From Vibrio xiamenensis (GTDB lineage Bacteria > Pseudomonadota > Gammaproteobacteria > Enterobacterales > Vibrionaceae): a stretch of 64,000 nucleotides of DNA. The position numbers and the translations under genes were made by a program. The stretch lies in the NCBI RefSeq assembly GCF_900100015.1, contig NZ_FNDD01000017.1:1-64000 (forward strand). Direction: 5' to 3'. The notes under the pieces were generated by a model. It saw nothing but the letters and a program-made list of their open reading frames with translations, made no database searches and was not told where the DNA came from. Shown piece by piece: positions 44,054 to 52,288 of the stretch (positions are counted from its first letter, which is position 1; every line of letters starts with the position of its first letter).

Positions 44054-46068
44054 TACACTCCTAACTCAGGGATAATCAGTGCGAAAGCCACAGCAATCAC
44101 AACGTACAAACCGTACCAACGCAGGTAGCGTTGCTGCATTAAGCCATTCAGACCACCGCCAAGCTTAGCGAGCGGCGTAAATAGCCAGTACTCAATCAAG
44201 GATTCGAGATGGGTCGCAAGTGAGGTGGCGCCGCGCAAAATCGCGCTAAACACGCCCGCAGGATTGAGCACATCACGCAAGCGGTATAAAGGCGCGTACA
44301 TACTGCGCAGCGTGCGCGTAAAACTGCCTGCATCGAGCGTCATACGCGCTTCGTAGGCATAACCGCACGCCCACGGGTCGTTGGTGTGACGACGAGGCTG
44401 TTTATGACCTTTGAACAGGGCAATGATCACCACTGGCACCAACAGCAACGTAAACAAGCTAATGGCAATAATTGGGGTCGATAGAATCGCTTGATGCGTC
44501 GAACCTGGAATTAGCTCTAAACCTTGTGACACCGTCACGATCTGTTTACCATGCACCAAGCTGCCAGCGACATGGGATATCACCGGCGCAATCCAAGGTG
44601 AGCCAAGACCGAGTATCAAACAGACAATCGCCAGTAGCGCGGTCGCAAGCACCATTGGCATTGGCGCTTCGGTGGCCTTTGCCGCCGCTTCACTTTTCGC
44701 CACGCCGGAGAAACACACGCCGTAAACTTTAACAAAGCACATGCACGCAAGCGCGCCGGTCAGTGCGAGCATCACCACCGCAATCACACTGGCAATCGGC
44801 ATAATGCCCTCACCTTGATGACCGAGTGATAACAGCGACTGGTAGATAAACCACTCACTGACAAAACCGTTCAGTGGTGGCAGCGCCGAGATCGCCATAG
44901 TACCGATCAAAAACGCTACTGCGGTGTACGGCATCACTTTGGCAAGTCCGCCCATTTTGTCCATGTCTTTGCTGTGCAAGCGATACACCACCGAACCGGC
45001 ACCCAAAAACAACAAACCTTTAAATACCGCGTGGTTGAGAATGTGATACAAACCGCCCAACAAGCCAATGGTGGCGAGCATCGGGTGATGAGTAGCTATC
45101 CCAACCATGCTCACACCAACACCGATCAAAATGATGCCGACGTTTTCCACCGTGTGATAAGCGAGCAAACGTTTGATGTCGTGTTCGGCAATCGCGTACA
45201 GCACGCCAAGCACCGACGACACCGCGCCAAATGCCAAGACTAAATAGCCCCACCACGCGGTATCGGCGCCAAGAAAATCGATGCCGACTTTAATAATTCC
45301 GTAGACACCGATTTTGACCATCACCCCAGACATCAACGCCGAGGCATTGGAAGGTGCCGCCGGGTGCGCAAGCGGCAGCCAGCTATGGAGTAGAATTACC
45401 CCGCCTTTGGCGCCAAAGCCAAAGAAGGCCAACAAAAACACCACTGACGCCATCGCTGGAGAGAGCTCAGCACTGCGAAATCCTTGAAAGTTCAAGCTGC
45501 CGGTTTGGCGATAGAGCAAGAAGAACGCAATCATGATCAACACCGAGCCCGCGTGTGCAATCAGAAAATACTGCAGTCCTGCGCGCACTGAGGCGCTGTT
45601 TTGCTCAGCGATAACCAGAAAGTAAGACGCCAGCGACATCAGCTCAAAGAACACGATAAAGTAGAACGCATTGTCTGACACCACCAAAGCCACCATCGAG
45701 GCAATAAAGGTGTTGAGGAAAAAGCCCATCGCCCAAGCGCCTTTGCCTTGATACTCTTTCATGTAGGCCAACGAGTAGATGCCAACCACAGTCACCATCA
45801 GCGAAATCACCAGCAACATCAATGACGCCAGTGGATCGATTCTTAGCACGCAATCAGCAAAGAAAAACGGCGTCGCGATTTGATAGCTCACCACGCCGCC
45901 GCCAAACAGCACCGGTACTGACGCCCAGATGCCCAAACCGCCACCGAGGATTGATCCTACACTCGATGCCAAACACGCCAAAGGTTCACGCTTAGCCAGT
46001 AGCAGTGAACCGAGTGCACCGGCCATATACAGAGCAAGCGAGGCGAACAAAAGATTAAAAGGCCACAT
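44053..46068 (-). CDS. hyfB: Hydrogenase membrane subunit B (NuoL-like)
   Basis: Large antiporter-like inner-membrane protein (671 residues; E. coli HyfB has about 672). Fifteen or so helices with the family motifs FFELMSLASYFLV, GGVILLHSWLPLAHPAAPSN, LLAYHTVENVGI and HILNHAVFKGLLFL. The C-terminal region includes a cytoplasmic NDPWACGYAYEARM segment. It overlaps hyfA by one base (TGATG) with AGGAGG just before its ATG. Whether it pumps protons or sodium is unknown. Confidence 0.95.
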   Translation of the reverse strand: MWPFNLLFASLALYMAGALGSLLLAKREPLACLASSVGSILGGGLGIWASVPVLFGGGVVSYQIATPFFFADCVLRIDPLASLMLLVISLMVTVVGIYSLAYMKEYQGKGAWAMGFFLNTFIASMVALVVSDNAFYFIVFFELMSLASYFLVIAEQNSASVRAGLQYFLIAHAGSVLIMIAFFLLYRQTGSLNFQGFRSAELSPAMASVVFLLAFFGFGAKGGVILLHSWLPLAHPAAPSNASALMSGVMVKIGVYGIIKVGIDFLGADTAWWGYLVLAFGAVSSVLGVLYAIAEHDIKRLLAYHTVENVGIILIGVGVSMVGIATHHPMLATIGLLGGLYHILNHAVFKGLLFLGAGSVVYRLHSKDMDKMGGLAKVMPYTAVAFLIGTMAISALPPLNGFVSEWFIYQSLLSLGHQGEGIMPIASVIAVVMLALTGALACMCFVKVYGVCFSGVAKSEAAAKATEAPMPMVLATALLAIVCLILGLGSPWIAPVISHVAGSLVHGKQIVTVSQGLELIPGSTHQAILSTPIIAISLFTLLLVPVVIIALFKGHKQPRRHTNDPWACGYAYEARMTLDAGSFTRTLRSMYAPLYRLRDVLNPAGVFSAILRGATSLATHLESLIEYWLFTPLAKLGGGLNGLMQQRYLRWYGLYVVIAVAFALIIPELGV

Positions 46069-46727
46069 CAGCAGTCCTCCTTAACCGAGTGCGAATCTGC
46101 AGATTGCAGGTAAATCAACGTATCTAAGCTGAGCTTATCGCCTCCCTGAGTTGCTTGCTGTTGCTTGCTACTCTGCATCAGCGCGGTGGCGTTTTGGTCG
46201 ACCAGTTGCAGCGCCTTAGTTGGACATACTTCCACACAGGCAGGACCTTGCTCGCGGTGGGCACAAAGATCGCATTTGATCGCAATGCTTTTCACCCCCG
46301 GCTCCCACGCCAAAATGTCTTTACCAAAACAGCTTGGCGCGGAGGTCGAAGGGTTACTGCTGCGCACGTTACTCGGGATGAAGGTGTCATAAGCATTCGC
46401 CAAACCGACGCCGCGACTGCCGCTAAAACCTATCGCGCCAAATGGGCACGCGATAGCGCATAAAGTGCAGCCAATGCACAGGGTTTCATTGACGTAAACA
46501 CTGTCTTGTAAATGAGTGATGGCGTTAACCGGACAGACCGTCGCACAAGGCGCATCTTCACAGTGACGACACAGCACAGGCGCAGTGGCATCTTGGCAAC
46601 GCGTTACCGTCAGCCTTGGGTGGGGTTGCAAACCTTGCTGTTTATGTGTGGTGGAACACGCTGCCGTGCAGGTTTCACAGCCAATACATAACTTCGGGTT
46701 CGCAATGACAAAGCGATTCATAATCAA
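46068..46727 (-). CDS. hyfA: Hydrogenase ferredoxin subunit A (HycB-like)
   Basis: The first gene of the operon. The 219-residue polyferredoxin has four [4Fe-4S] motifs: CIGCETCTAAC, CRHCEDAPCATVC, CIGCTLCAIAC and CDLCAHREQGPACVEVC. It accepts electrons from FdhF or HydN and feeds the HyfH/HyfI chain. Related to hydN (36 kb), with an insertion of about 15 residues between motifs 3 and 4. Behind a sigma-54 promoter and a candidate FhlA site. Confidence 0.93.
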   Translation of the reverse strand: MIMNRFVIANPKLCIGCETCTAACSTTHKQQGLQPHPRLTVTRCQDATAPVLCRHCEDAPCATVCPVNAITHLQDSVYVNETLCIGCTLCAIACPFGAIGFSGSRGVGLANAYDTFIPSNVRSSNPSTSAPSCFGKDILAWEPGVKSIAIKCDLCAHREQGPACVEVCPTKALQLVDQNATALMQSSKQQQATQGGDKLSLDTLIYLQSADSHSVKEDC

Positions 46728-46828
46728 CCTTAGTTATTTCTACCACTTTGATACGGTTTGAGGCTTTAGCAGCCGGTTTTCCCTTAAAGTGGCGGTTATG
46801 GTAAAAAAGACAAAAATCAGCCCTAGAT

Positions 46829-46844
46829 AGCAAAGACCATTCCA
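46829..46844 (-). promoter_or_regulatory. Sigma-54 promoter of the hyf operon
   Basis: The minus strand reads TGGAATGGTCTTTGCT: GG-N10-GC with a TTTGCT -12 element, about 100 bp before hyfA. Confidence 0.75.
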
Positions 46845-46930
46845 ATTCACAAAACCACTGAAAAATTCAATGTAACCTGTTGTTTATAAATAACTTAACT
46901 AATCAAAAAAAACATCGCCCTTGGTGGAGC

Positions 46931-46980
46931 ATTCGACACTCTCGTCATATGTGACGATAAATGACAGCAAATGACGAAGC
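46931..46980. promoter_or_regulatory. Candidate FhlA upstream activating sequences (hyf)
   Basis: A cluster of TCGACAC, CTCGTCATATGTGACGA and (minus strand) TTCGTCATTTGCTGTCA, 87-136 bp upstream of the hyf sigma-54 promoter. The motif is shared with the hydN and hypA/hupE regions. Confidence 0.6.
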
Positions 46981-47027
46981 TCACACTAAGCAATTGATAT
47001 CGCGATAAAGCCGTGATCAGGATTCAA

Positions 47028-47066
47028 TAAAAAAGCCGCTAAGTAAGAGAATTCCTACCTAGCAGC
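47028..47066 (-). terminator. Intrinsic terminator of hypAB
   Basis: 11-bp stem GCCGCTAAGTA / TACCTAGCAGC with G-U pairs at two positions, followed on the minus strand by TTTTTTATTG. Confidence 0.7.
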
Positions 47067-47158
47067 TTATTTATGTCGATTAGTGCTTTTATTGCCAGTG
47101 CCCAGCCCTTGAATTTACGCGCGCGGCATTGAATGCAATGACTTGCAAGCAGCCAAAT

Positions 47159-48151
47159 TTAATGACTTTGTAACCAGTCGAGCCAAGCTTGCATCCCCTC
47201 GCCGCTGGTCGCGGACAAACAAATGACCTGAATATAAGGGTTCACTTTTTTGGCATTGGCAATGCATGCTTCAAGGTCAAAACTCACGTACGGCAGCAAA
47301 TCGATTTTATTGATGATCATCAGCTGCGAAGCGGCAAACATATTGGGGTATTTAAGTGGCTTGTCTTCCCCTTCCGTGACTGACAGCACCGCGACTTTGA
47401 ATTTCTCGCCAAGATCAAAACTGGCCGGACACACCAAGTTTCCAACGTTTTCGATAAATAGCAGTCCACCTCGCTCAAGTTTGAGCTGATGACACGCGTC
47501 GTGCACCATCTGGGCATCAAGATGACAGCCTTTGCCAGTATTCACTTGAATAGCAGGAACCCCGGTGTGACGAATGCGCTCGGCATCGTTGGCGGTTTGT
47601 TGATCCCCTTCAATCACAGCGCAAGGGCGGCTTGATTTTACACGCATCAATGTTTCCGTCAGCAACGTGGTTTTACCCGACCCCGGGCTTGAGACCAAGT
47701 TCAAGACCAACTGCTCATCTTGCTCAAAATGGCTGCGGTTATGCAAAGCGAGCTGGTTGTTTTTATCAAGAATATCGGTCTCGATTTTTAGCAGCCGCTT
47801 TTGACTGACGCCACTCACATGTACCCCAGCCTCGCCTGTACCGTAATCGAGCTGATGCTCGCTGGCTTGGATGTGCGGTTCATGGTGCTGCTCAGCGGTA
47901 TCGTGGTGGTGCTCATGGTGACCAACGTCAGTCTCGTGATGGTGAGCCGCTTGCGAAGCCCCGCTCACCCCATAATAATGGTGGTGATGAATCACGATAT
48001 TAGCGTTTGGCGGGTAATAATAATGATGACTGCCAGAGCCTAATGGCTCAGGTTTATGATGATGGCCGTGATGGTCATGGTCATGGTCATGGTCATGGTC
48101 ATCATGATGATGTTCGATGGTTGCGTCGCCACATCCACATACACTGCACAT
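47159..48151 (-). CDS. hypB: Hydrogenase nickel-incorporation GTPase
   Basis: GTPase that passes nickel to the hydrogenase large subunit with HypA. The 330-residue protein has the N-terminal nickel-site cysteines (MCSVCGCGD), a long His-rich region (about 14-100; [14 protein letters not shown] and two later His clusters) likely storing Ni2+, and the GTPase domain: P-loop [11 protein letters not shown] (about 154-164), [13 protein letters not shown] and NKIDLLPY. It starts 3 bp after hypA. The His-rich region looks longer than in E. coli HypB. Confidence 0.95.
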   Translation of the reverse strand: MCSVCGCGDATIEHHHDDHDHDHDHDHHGHHHKPEPLGSGSHHYYYPPNANIVIHHHHYYGVSGASQAAHHHETDVGHHEHHHDTAEQHHEPHIQASEHQLDYGTGEAGVHVSGVSQKRLLKIETDILDKNNQLALHNRSHFEQDEQLVLNLVSSPGSGKTTLLTETLMRVKSSRPCAVIEGDQQTANDAERIRHTGVPAIQVNTGKGCHLDAQMVHDACHQLKLERGGLLFIENVGNLVCPASFDLGEKFKVAVLSVTEGEDKPLKYPNMFAASQLMIINKIDLLPYVSFDLEACIANAKKVNPYIQVICLSATSGEGMQAWLDWLQSH

Positions 48152-48154
48152 AAG

Positions 48155-48496
48155 CTACAACACCTCTATCTCTTTGACGCGTAACTCATCGCCCTGCATC
48201 ACTTTAAGCTCAAAGCCACCGCAACAAGGACACGGTTCTCCGCGTTGATTTAACACAATATTTTTTTGGCACCCAAAGCAGTACGCCTCGCCGGGCAAAG
48301 ACTCTATATGCAATTTCGAATTCTCCGCCATGGTTCCCCTTGTGGCGATCTGGTAACTAAATTCAATCGCTTCGGGTTCGATACAAGACAAAGCGCCAAT
48401 TTCGATCCACACGGCGCTGACACGTTGAAATCCACCCTGCTTGGCCGATTCAACCACCAGTTCTACCGTCTCTAAACTGAGTGACATTTCATGCAT
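48155..48496 (-). CDS. hypA: Hydrogenase nickel-insertion zinc protein
   Basis: Nickel metallochaperone, 113 residues. The N-terminal MHEMSLSLETVELV carries the nickel-binding His2, and the zinc finger is CFGC...CPCC with the segment between (QKNIVLNQRGEP). First gene of hypA-hypB on the minus strand and divergent from hupE-hypFCDE. Confidence 0.95.
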   Translation of the reverse strand: MHEMSLSLETVELVVESAKQGGFQRVSAVWIEIGALSCIEPEAIEFSYQIATRGTMAENSKLHIESLPGEAYCFGCQKNIVLNQRGEPCPCCGGFELKVMQGDELRVKEIEVL

Positions 48497-48560
48497 ACGC
48501 TCGCTCCTGTAACGGTGGCTTTAAGCGCGCTCAGGCGCGCTCTATTCAGTCGGCCTAAGT

Positions 48561-48577
48561 GGCTGGTTACTTACCAA
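48561..48577 (-). promoter_or_regulatory. Possible sigma-54 promoter of hypAB
   Basis: The minus strand reads TTGGTAAGTAACCAGCC: GG and GC 10 bases apart, but the -12 element is CAGC rather than TTGC. It lies about 65 bp before hypA. Confidence 0.4.
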
Positions 48578-48719
48578 AGGTCTCTTGATTGCCAAACGAA
48601 TAGCAACAGTGGAGCGGATTAAAGCACTCTCATCACTCGTTCAACTTGATTCGTATCAACTTCCGCGCAGCTAAGCGCTCATCCGCATTTTTCGTATAAT
48701 TTTCAATCACTAGCAAAAA

Positions 48720-48745
48720 TGTCGAAGTTCGTCATTAGTGTCGAA
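48720..48745. promoter_or_regulatory. Candidate FhlA upstream activating sequence (hypA/hupE)
   Basis: TGTCGAA (48720-48726) and TTCGTCATTAGTGTCGAA (48728-48745). It sits between the divergent hypA and hupE promoters and could serve both. Confidence 0.6.
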
Positions 48746-48838
48746 ATCACTGCGAGCACTCGTTGAACTCATCACATGAGCTTGTAACAAACACCATAAA
48801 AACAAGCCATTAGACAAAAATATCTTCACGTCCATTTT

Positions 48839-48854
48839 TGGCGCGCATTTTGCT
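48839..48854 (+). promoter_or_regulatory. Sigma-54 promoter of hupE-hypFCDE
   Basis: TGGCGCGCATTTTGCT matches the -24/-12 consensus closely (GG-N10-GC with TTTGCT). It lies 74 bp before the hupE start. Confidence 0.78.
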
Positions 48855-48927
48855 CTACCGCCCGCTGTTGACGTTAAGCCGCAAATCCCCGTTTTCGGCT
48901 TATGACATTTCGCACTAAGGATTCACA

Positions 48928-49518
48928 ATGAATAAATACGCCCTCGGCTTACTTTCTGTTACTGGTGTTTTGCTTTCACCTATCGCTTCTGCCCATGTTG
49001 GGGGCGTTCATACGCATCTCGGATTCAGTGAAGGTTTTATTCACCCATTTTCTGGACTTGATCACTTAACCATGCTGATGGCAGTTGGCGTTTTGGCTCG
49101 TCAGCAGATTCGCGCCAAAGCAGCGCTGATGATGGCTTCAACTCTGGCCTTAATGGTGGCGGGTTTAGCACTAGGCAGCCTGTTCCAGTTCGCCCATGTT
49201 GAGCTTTTGGTCGCTTTGTCACTGTTTGTCGCCGCCATCAGTATTGGCGCGCCCACTCGCCTAGCGATTTCAAATACAGCAGCGACGCCAAATGTGGCCC
49301 GCCAGCGTGTATTTAATGTCGCGTCTGTGGGTTTGGTGCTGTTTCACGGCTGGGCGCACGGCGCTGAAATGAGTGGCTCTTTGCTTGGATTTGGCAGCGG
49401 TATGGCGATCGCATCTCTGACTCTGATGCTTTGTGGCTATGGCGTAGCCGGTTTTGTGCCAAGCCGCTGGTTAGCCAAGCTCACTGCGGCGTGCGGATTA
49501 CTGGTCGCATTTGCGTAA
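48928..49518 (+). CDS. hupE: HupE/UreJ-family nickel transporter
   Basis: Inner-membrane metal permease of 196 residues with about six helices after a cleavable-looking N-terminus (LLSVTGVLLSPIASAHVGG). It has the family signature HPFSGLDHLTMLMAVGV and the second His/Glu segment LFHGWAHGAEMSG. It should supply Ni2+ to the [NiFe] hydrogenase. First gene of hupE-hypF-hypC-hypD-hypE; the stop lies 25 bp before hypF. Confidence 0.9.
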   Translation: MNKYALGLLSVTGVLLSPIASAHVGGVHTHLGFSEGFIHPFSGLDHLTMLMAVGVLARQQIRAKAALMMASTLALMVAGLALGSLFQFAHVELLVALSLFVAAISIGAPTRLAISNTAATPNVARQRVFNVASVGLVLFHGWAHGAEMSGSLLGFGSGMAIASLTLMLCGYGVAGFVPSRWLAKLTAACGLLVAFA

Positions 49519-49543
49519 CTCCCATGAACACAAGCGACTGACA

Positions 49544-51961
49544 ATGAAACGTTGGCAAATTGACATTGGTGGCACGGTACAAGGGGTGGGGTTTCGCCCC
49601 TTTATTTATCGGCTTGCCTGTGAGCAGCAATTGCTCGGCTGGGTGCATAATCACGCCGCTGGCGTCACGATTGAAGTTCAAGGTAATCAGCTCGAAGCGT
49701 TTAAACAGCGTATTTCAAGCCAAAAACCGCCGCTATGCGTGATTCGCGAGCTCAACGTCACAGCGCTTGCGCCGCTTAGCCAAACCGAGTTGGAAGCCGA
49801 ATATCAACAGCGCTTTCGTATTCGTCACAGCAATTCCAGAGCGGTTAAAGGCGCGCTAAGCACTCAAGTGTGCGCCGACTTTGCGATGTGTCCCGATTGC
49901 CTTAACGATATTCAAAATCCAACTAGCCGCTTTTATCGCTACCCGCTGACTAACTGCACCCATTGCGGCCCCAGATACACCATTACTCGCACGCTACCTT
50001 ACGATCGCACCAACACTTCAATGGCCGAATTTGCCATGTGCCCAGACTGTGAACGCGACTATCACGACCCGAGCAACCGTCGCTACCACGCACAGCCGAT
50101 AGCTTGTCCAAAGTGCGGACCGCAAATTCGCTGGCTGGCGCCAAGCACTGACAAACGTTGCGCCGAGCAATCATTTAGCCACGATCAAACATTTAGCAGC
50201 GACCAAACTTATCGCGTCGATCAAGATTATCGCGGTGATCAAAGCCTTAGTTCGGATCAAGTATTGGCAAGCGCACGCAGCGCGATTCAACGCGGTGAAA
50301 TTATCGCGATCAAAGGCGTGGGTGGTTTTCATCTGGTGTGCGATGCGAGCAATAGTGACGCCGTGTTACGTCTGCGCCAACTCAAAGGCCGACCAGCCAA
50401 GCCGCTCGCGTTAATGGTCAAAGATTCGGCTCAAGCTAAGATGCTGGTGCGCGGTGAGCGCGACGAGTGGCAACTGTTAAACTCTCAGGCGCGCCCCATC
50501 ACCTTAATGCAAAAGCGCAGCGATGCGGATACTCAGGTGGCGCCTAATATCGCGCCAGGCGTACCCTATTTGGGTATCATGCTGCCCTACACTCCGCTGC
50601 ATTGGTTACTGTTTGAAAGCATCACTACACCACTGGTCTTTACCAGCGCGAATCAAAAAGGCGCGCCGATCATCACCGATAGCCAAACGGTGTGTCGACA
50701 ATTTGCGGGGCAGCTTGGCGGCGTTGTTGATCATCCGCGGCAAATTGTGCATCCATGTGATGACAGTGTGGTGAGCTTTACTGCCGGCCAGCGGCAAATA
50801 CTGCGCCTTGGTCGCGGCTACGCACCGTACTATTTTGCACTCAAGCGCCCCCTGTCTGCGCCAAGCCTTGCGCTCGGCGCGCAGCAAAAAGTCACTTTGT
50901 GCCTTGGCGCAAAAAACCAAGCGGTACTCAGCCCTTATATAGGCACTCTCGATAGCCTTGAAATGCAAACCGAATTTGATCGGCGATGCCGCGCATTTTC
51001 AGCGCTGCATCAAATCGCGCCAATGCATGTGGAATGCGACAAGCACCCGCGCTACGCCTCTCATCAGTGGGCGAAAACCCAGACGATTCCGCGCACTTTA
51101 TGCGCCCATCATCATGCGCATATTTTGTCGGTGATGGCAGAGTATCAACTTGATGAACCTGTGCTTGGCGTAGCGTTTGATGGCACAGGGCTTGGAGAGG
51201 ATAACCAGCTCTGGGGCGGAGAGATCCTGCTGGTCAATGGCGCGAAAGCAAAACGGATATTGCATCTTGAGCCGTTTTATCTGCTCGGCGGCGAACAAGC
51301 GGTTCATTCACCACAGCGACTGCTACTGAGCTTATTGCTCAATTGGTATTCATTTGAACAGATTCAAGCGTTTGATTTGGATGCCTTTCAAGCATTAGAT
51401 AAACAAACCTTAGCCAATTGGAACACACTATGGCAAAAGCGAATCAACTGTTATTCAACCAGCTCGGTAGGACGTTTAATTGATGCGTATTGCGCGCTGC
51501 TTACGGGTATAAAGCACGTCGAATTCGAAGGCCAATGCGGTCTGTGGCTTGAAGCGTTAGCCTTAAAAGCCAAAAGCGCTGCCAAAGCGCCGCCGCAATT
51601 TACCCTTAGTCCACATAACGAGTCCGGGTTAAGCCTATTCAGTTTTAAGCCACTGTTTCATCGTGCCCTCTCGGCGCTTAGCCAGTGTGATAGCCCTCAA
51701 GAAAAACAAGCCTGTCAGGTTGAATTGGCATCAATGCTGTTTGAACAGTTGGCGATACTGCTTGCCAGCCTTTGTCACCGTTATCCAAACAGGCCGTTAG
51801 TGCTTGCCGGAGGCGTATTTCAAAATCGCGTATTGATGAATGCGATAAAACGCGCTCTCAGTGTTCACTCCACTCGCCTGTACGCCAGTGAAACCATTCC
51901 GCTCAACGATGGCGGTATCGCCGCCGGTCAGTTGTGGCTTGCCAGCCTTAGCCAAGATTAG
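49544..51961 (+). CDS. hypF: Carbamoyltransferase HypF
   Basis: Uses carbamoyl phosphate to make the thiocarbamate on HypE that becomes the CN ligand of the active site. The 805-residue protein has an acylphosphatase domain (about 1-95; GTVQGVGFRPFIYRLA), two Zn fingers (CPDCLNDI...NCTHCGPRYT and CPDCERDY...ACPKCGP), a YrdC-like domain from about 245, and a Kae1-like domain (about 470-805; AHHHAHILSVMAEY). A five-copy hexapeptide repeat (residues 212-241, xxDQxx) is inserted after the second finger. ATG 49544 is chosen over TTG 49511; the SD is weak. Confidence 0.95.
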   Translation: MKRWQIDIGGTVQGVGFRPFIYRLACEQQLLGWVHNHAAGVTIEVQGNQLEAFKQRISSQKPPLCVIRELNVTALAPLSQTELEAEYQQRFRIRHSNSRAVKGALSTQVCADFAMCPDCLNDIQNPTSRFYRYPLTNCTHCGPRYTITRTLPYDRTNTSMAEFAMCPDCERDYHDPSNRRYHAQPIACPKCGPQIRWLAPSTDKRCAEQSFSHDQTFSSDQTYRVDQDYRGDQSLSSDQVLASARSAIQRGEIIAIKGVGGFHLVCDASNSDAVLRLRQLKGRPAKPLALMVKDSAQAKMLVRGERDEWQLLNSQARPITLMQKRSDADTQVAPNIAPGVPYLGIMLPYTPLHWLLFESITTPLVFTSANQKGAPIITDSQTVCRQFAGQLGGVVDHPRQIVHPCDDSVVSFTAGQRQILRLGRGYAPYYFALKRPLSAPSLALGAQQKVTLCLGAKNQAVLSPYIGTLDSLEMQTEFDRRCRAFSALHQIAPMHVECDKHPRYASHQWAKTQTIPRTLCAHHHAHILSVMAEYQLDEPVLGVAFDGTGLGEDNQLWGGEILLVNGAKAKRILHLEPFYLLGGEQAVHSPQRLLLSLLLNWYSFEQIQAFDLDAFQALDKQTLANWNTLWQKRINCYSTSSVGRLIDAYCALLTGIKHVEFEGQCGLWLEALALKAKSAAKAPPQFTLSPHNESGLSLFSFKPLFHRALSALSQCDSPQEKQACQVELASMLFEQLAILLASLCHRYPNRPLVLAGGVFQNRVLMNAIKRALSVHSTRLYASETIPLNDGGIAAGQLWLASLSQD
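50177..50266 (+). repeat. 18-bp tandem repeat inside hypF (five copies)
   Basis: Five degenerate 18-bp units encode SHDQTF, SSDQTY, RVDQDY, RGDQSL and SSDQVL (residues 212-241), all sharing Asp-Gln at positions 3-4. The repeat is in the linker between the second zinc finger and the YrdC domain. Confidence 0.8.
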
Positions 51962-51971
51962 AGACTTTATT

Positions 51972-52229
51972 ATGTGTTTATGTATTCCTTCCGAGATTTG
52001 CGAGCTTGACGCTAAAGATCAGCGCGCCGTCGTTGACACGCTCGGCGTCAAGCGCGATATCAGCACCCACTTGATTGCTGAACCACTCGCAATTGGGGAC
52101 TATCTGCTGATTCACGTCGGATTTGCGATCAGTAAACTTAGTCCAAGTGAAGCAATAGAAAGCTTAAACGAGTATCAAGCCATGCTCAGCAACATGAGCG
52201 AACGCGATGCCGAAGCGCTATTTCACTGA
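51972..52229 (+). CDS. hypC: Hydrogenase maturation chaperone HypC
   Basis: Small chaperone that carries the Fe(CN)2CO unit with HypD. The 85-residue protein begins MCLCIPSEI, with the essential Cys2 after Met removal. A longer frame begins in the hypF 3' end, but ATG 51972 restores the conserved N-terminus. It is 10 bp after hypF. Confidence 0.93.
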   Translation: MCLCIPSEICELDAKDQRAVVDTLGVKRDISTHLIAEPLAIGDYLLIHVGFAISKLSPSEAIESLNEYQAMLSNMSERDAEALFH

Positions 52230-52288
52230 GCGCAGCACTTATCCATTAAGCACTTAGCCATTAACATCAGCAATCAGGAACGCCCTTA

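Noticed and set aside
48526..48545. AGCGCG / CGCGCT repeat upstream of hypA as a terminator or operator
   Set aside because: Short GC repeat with no T tract and no partner site; likely just the hypA leader.
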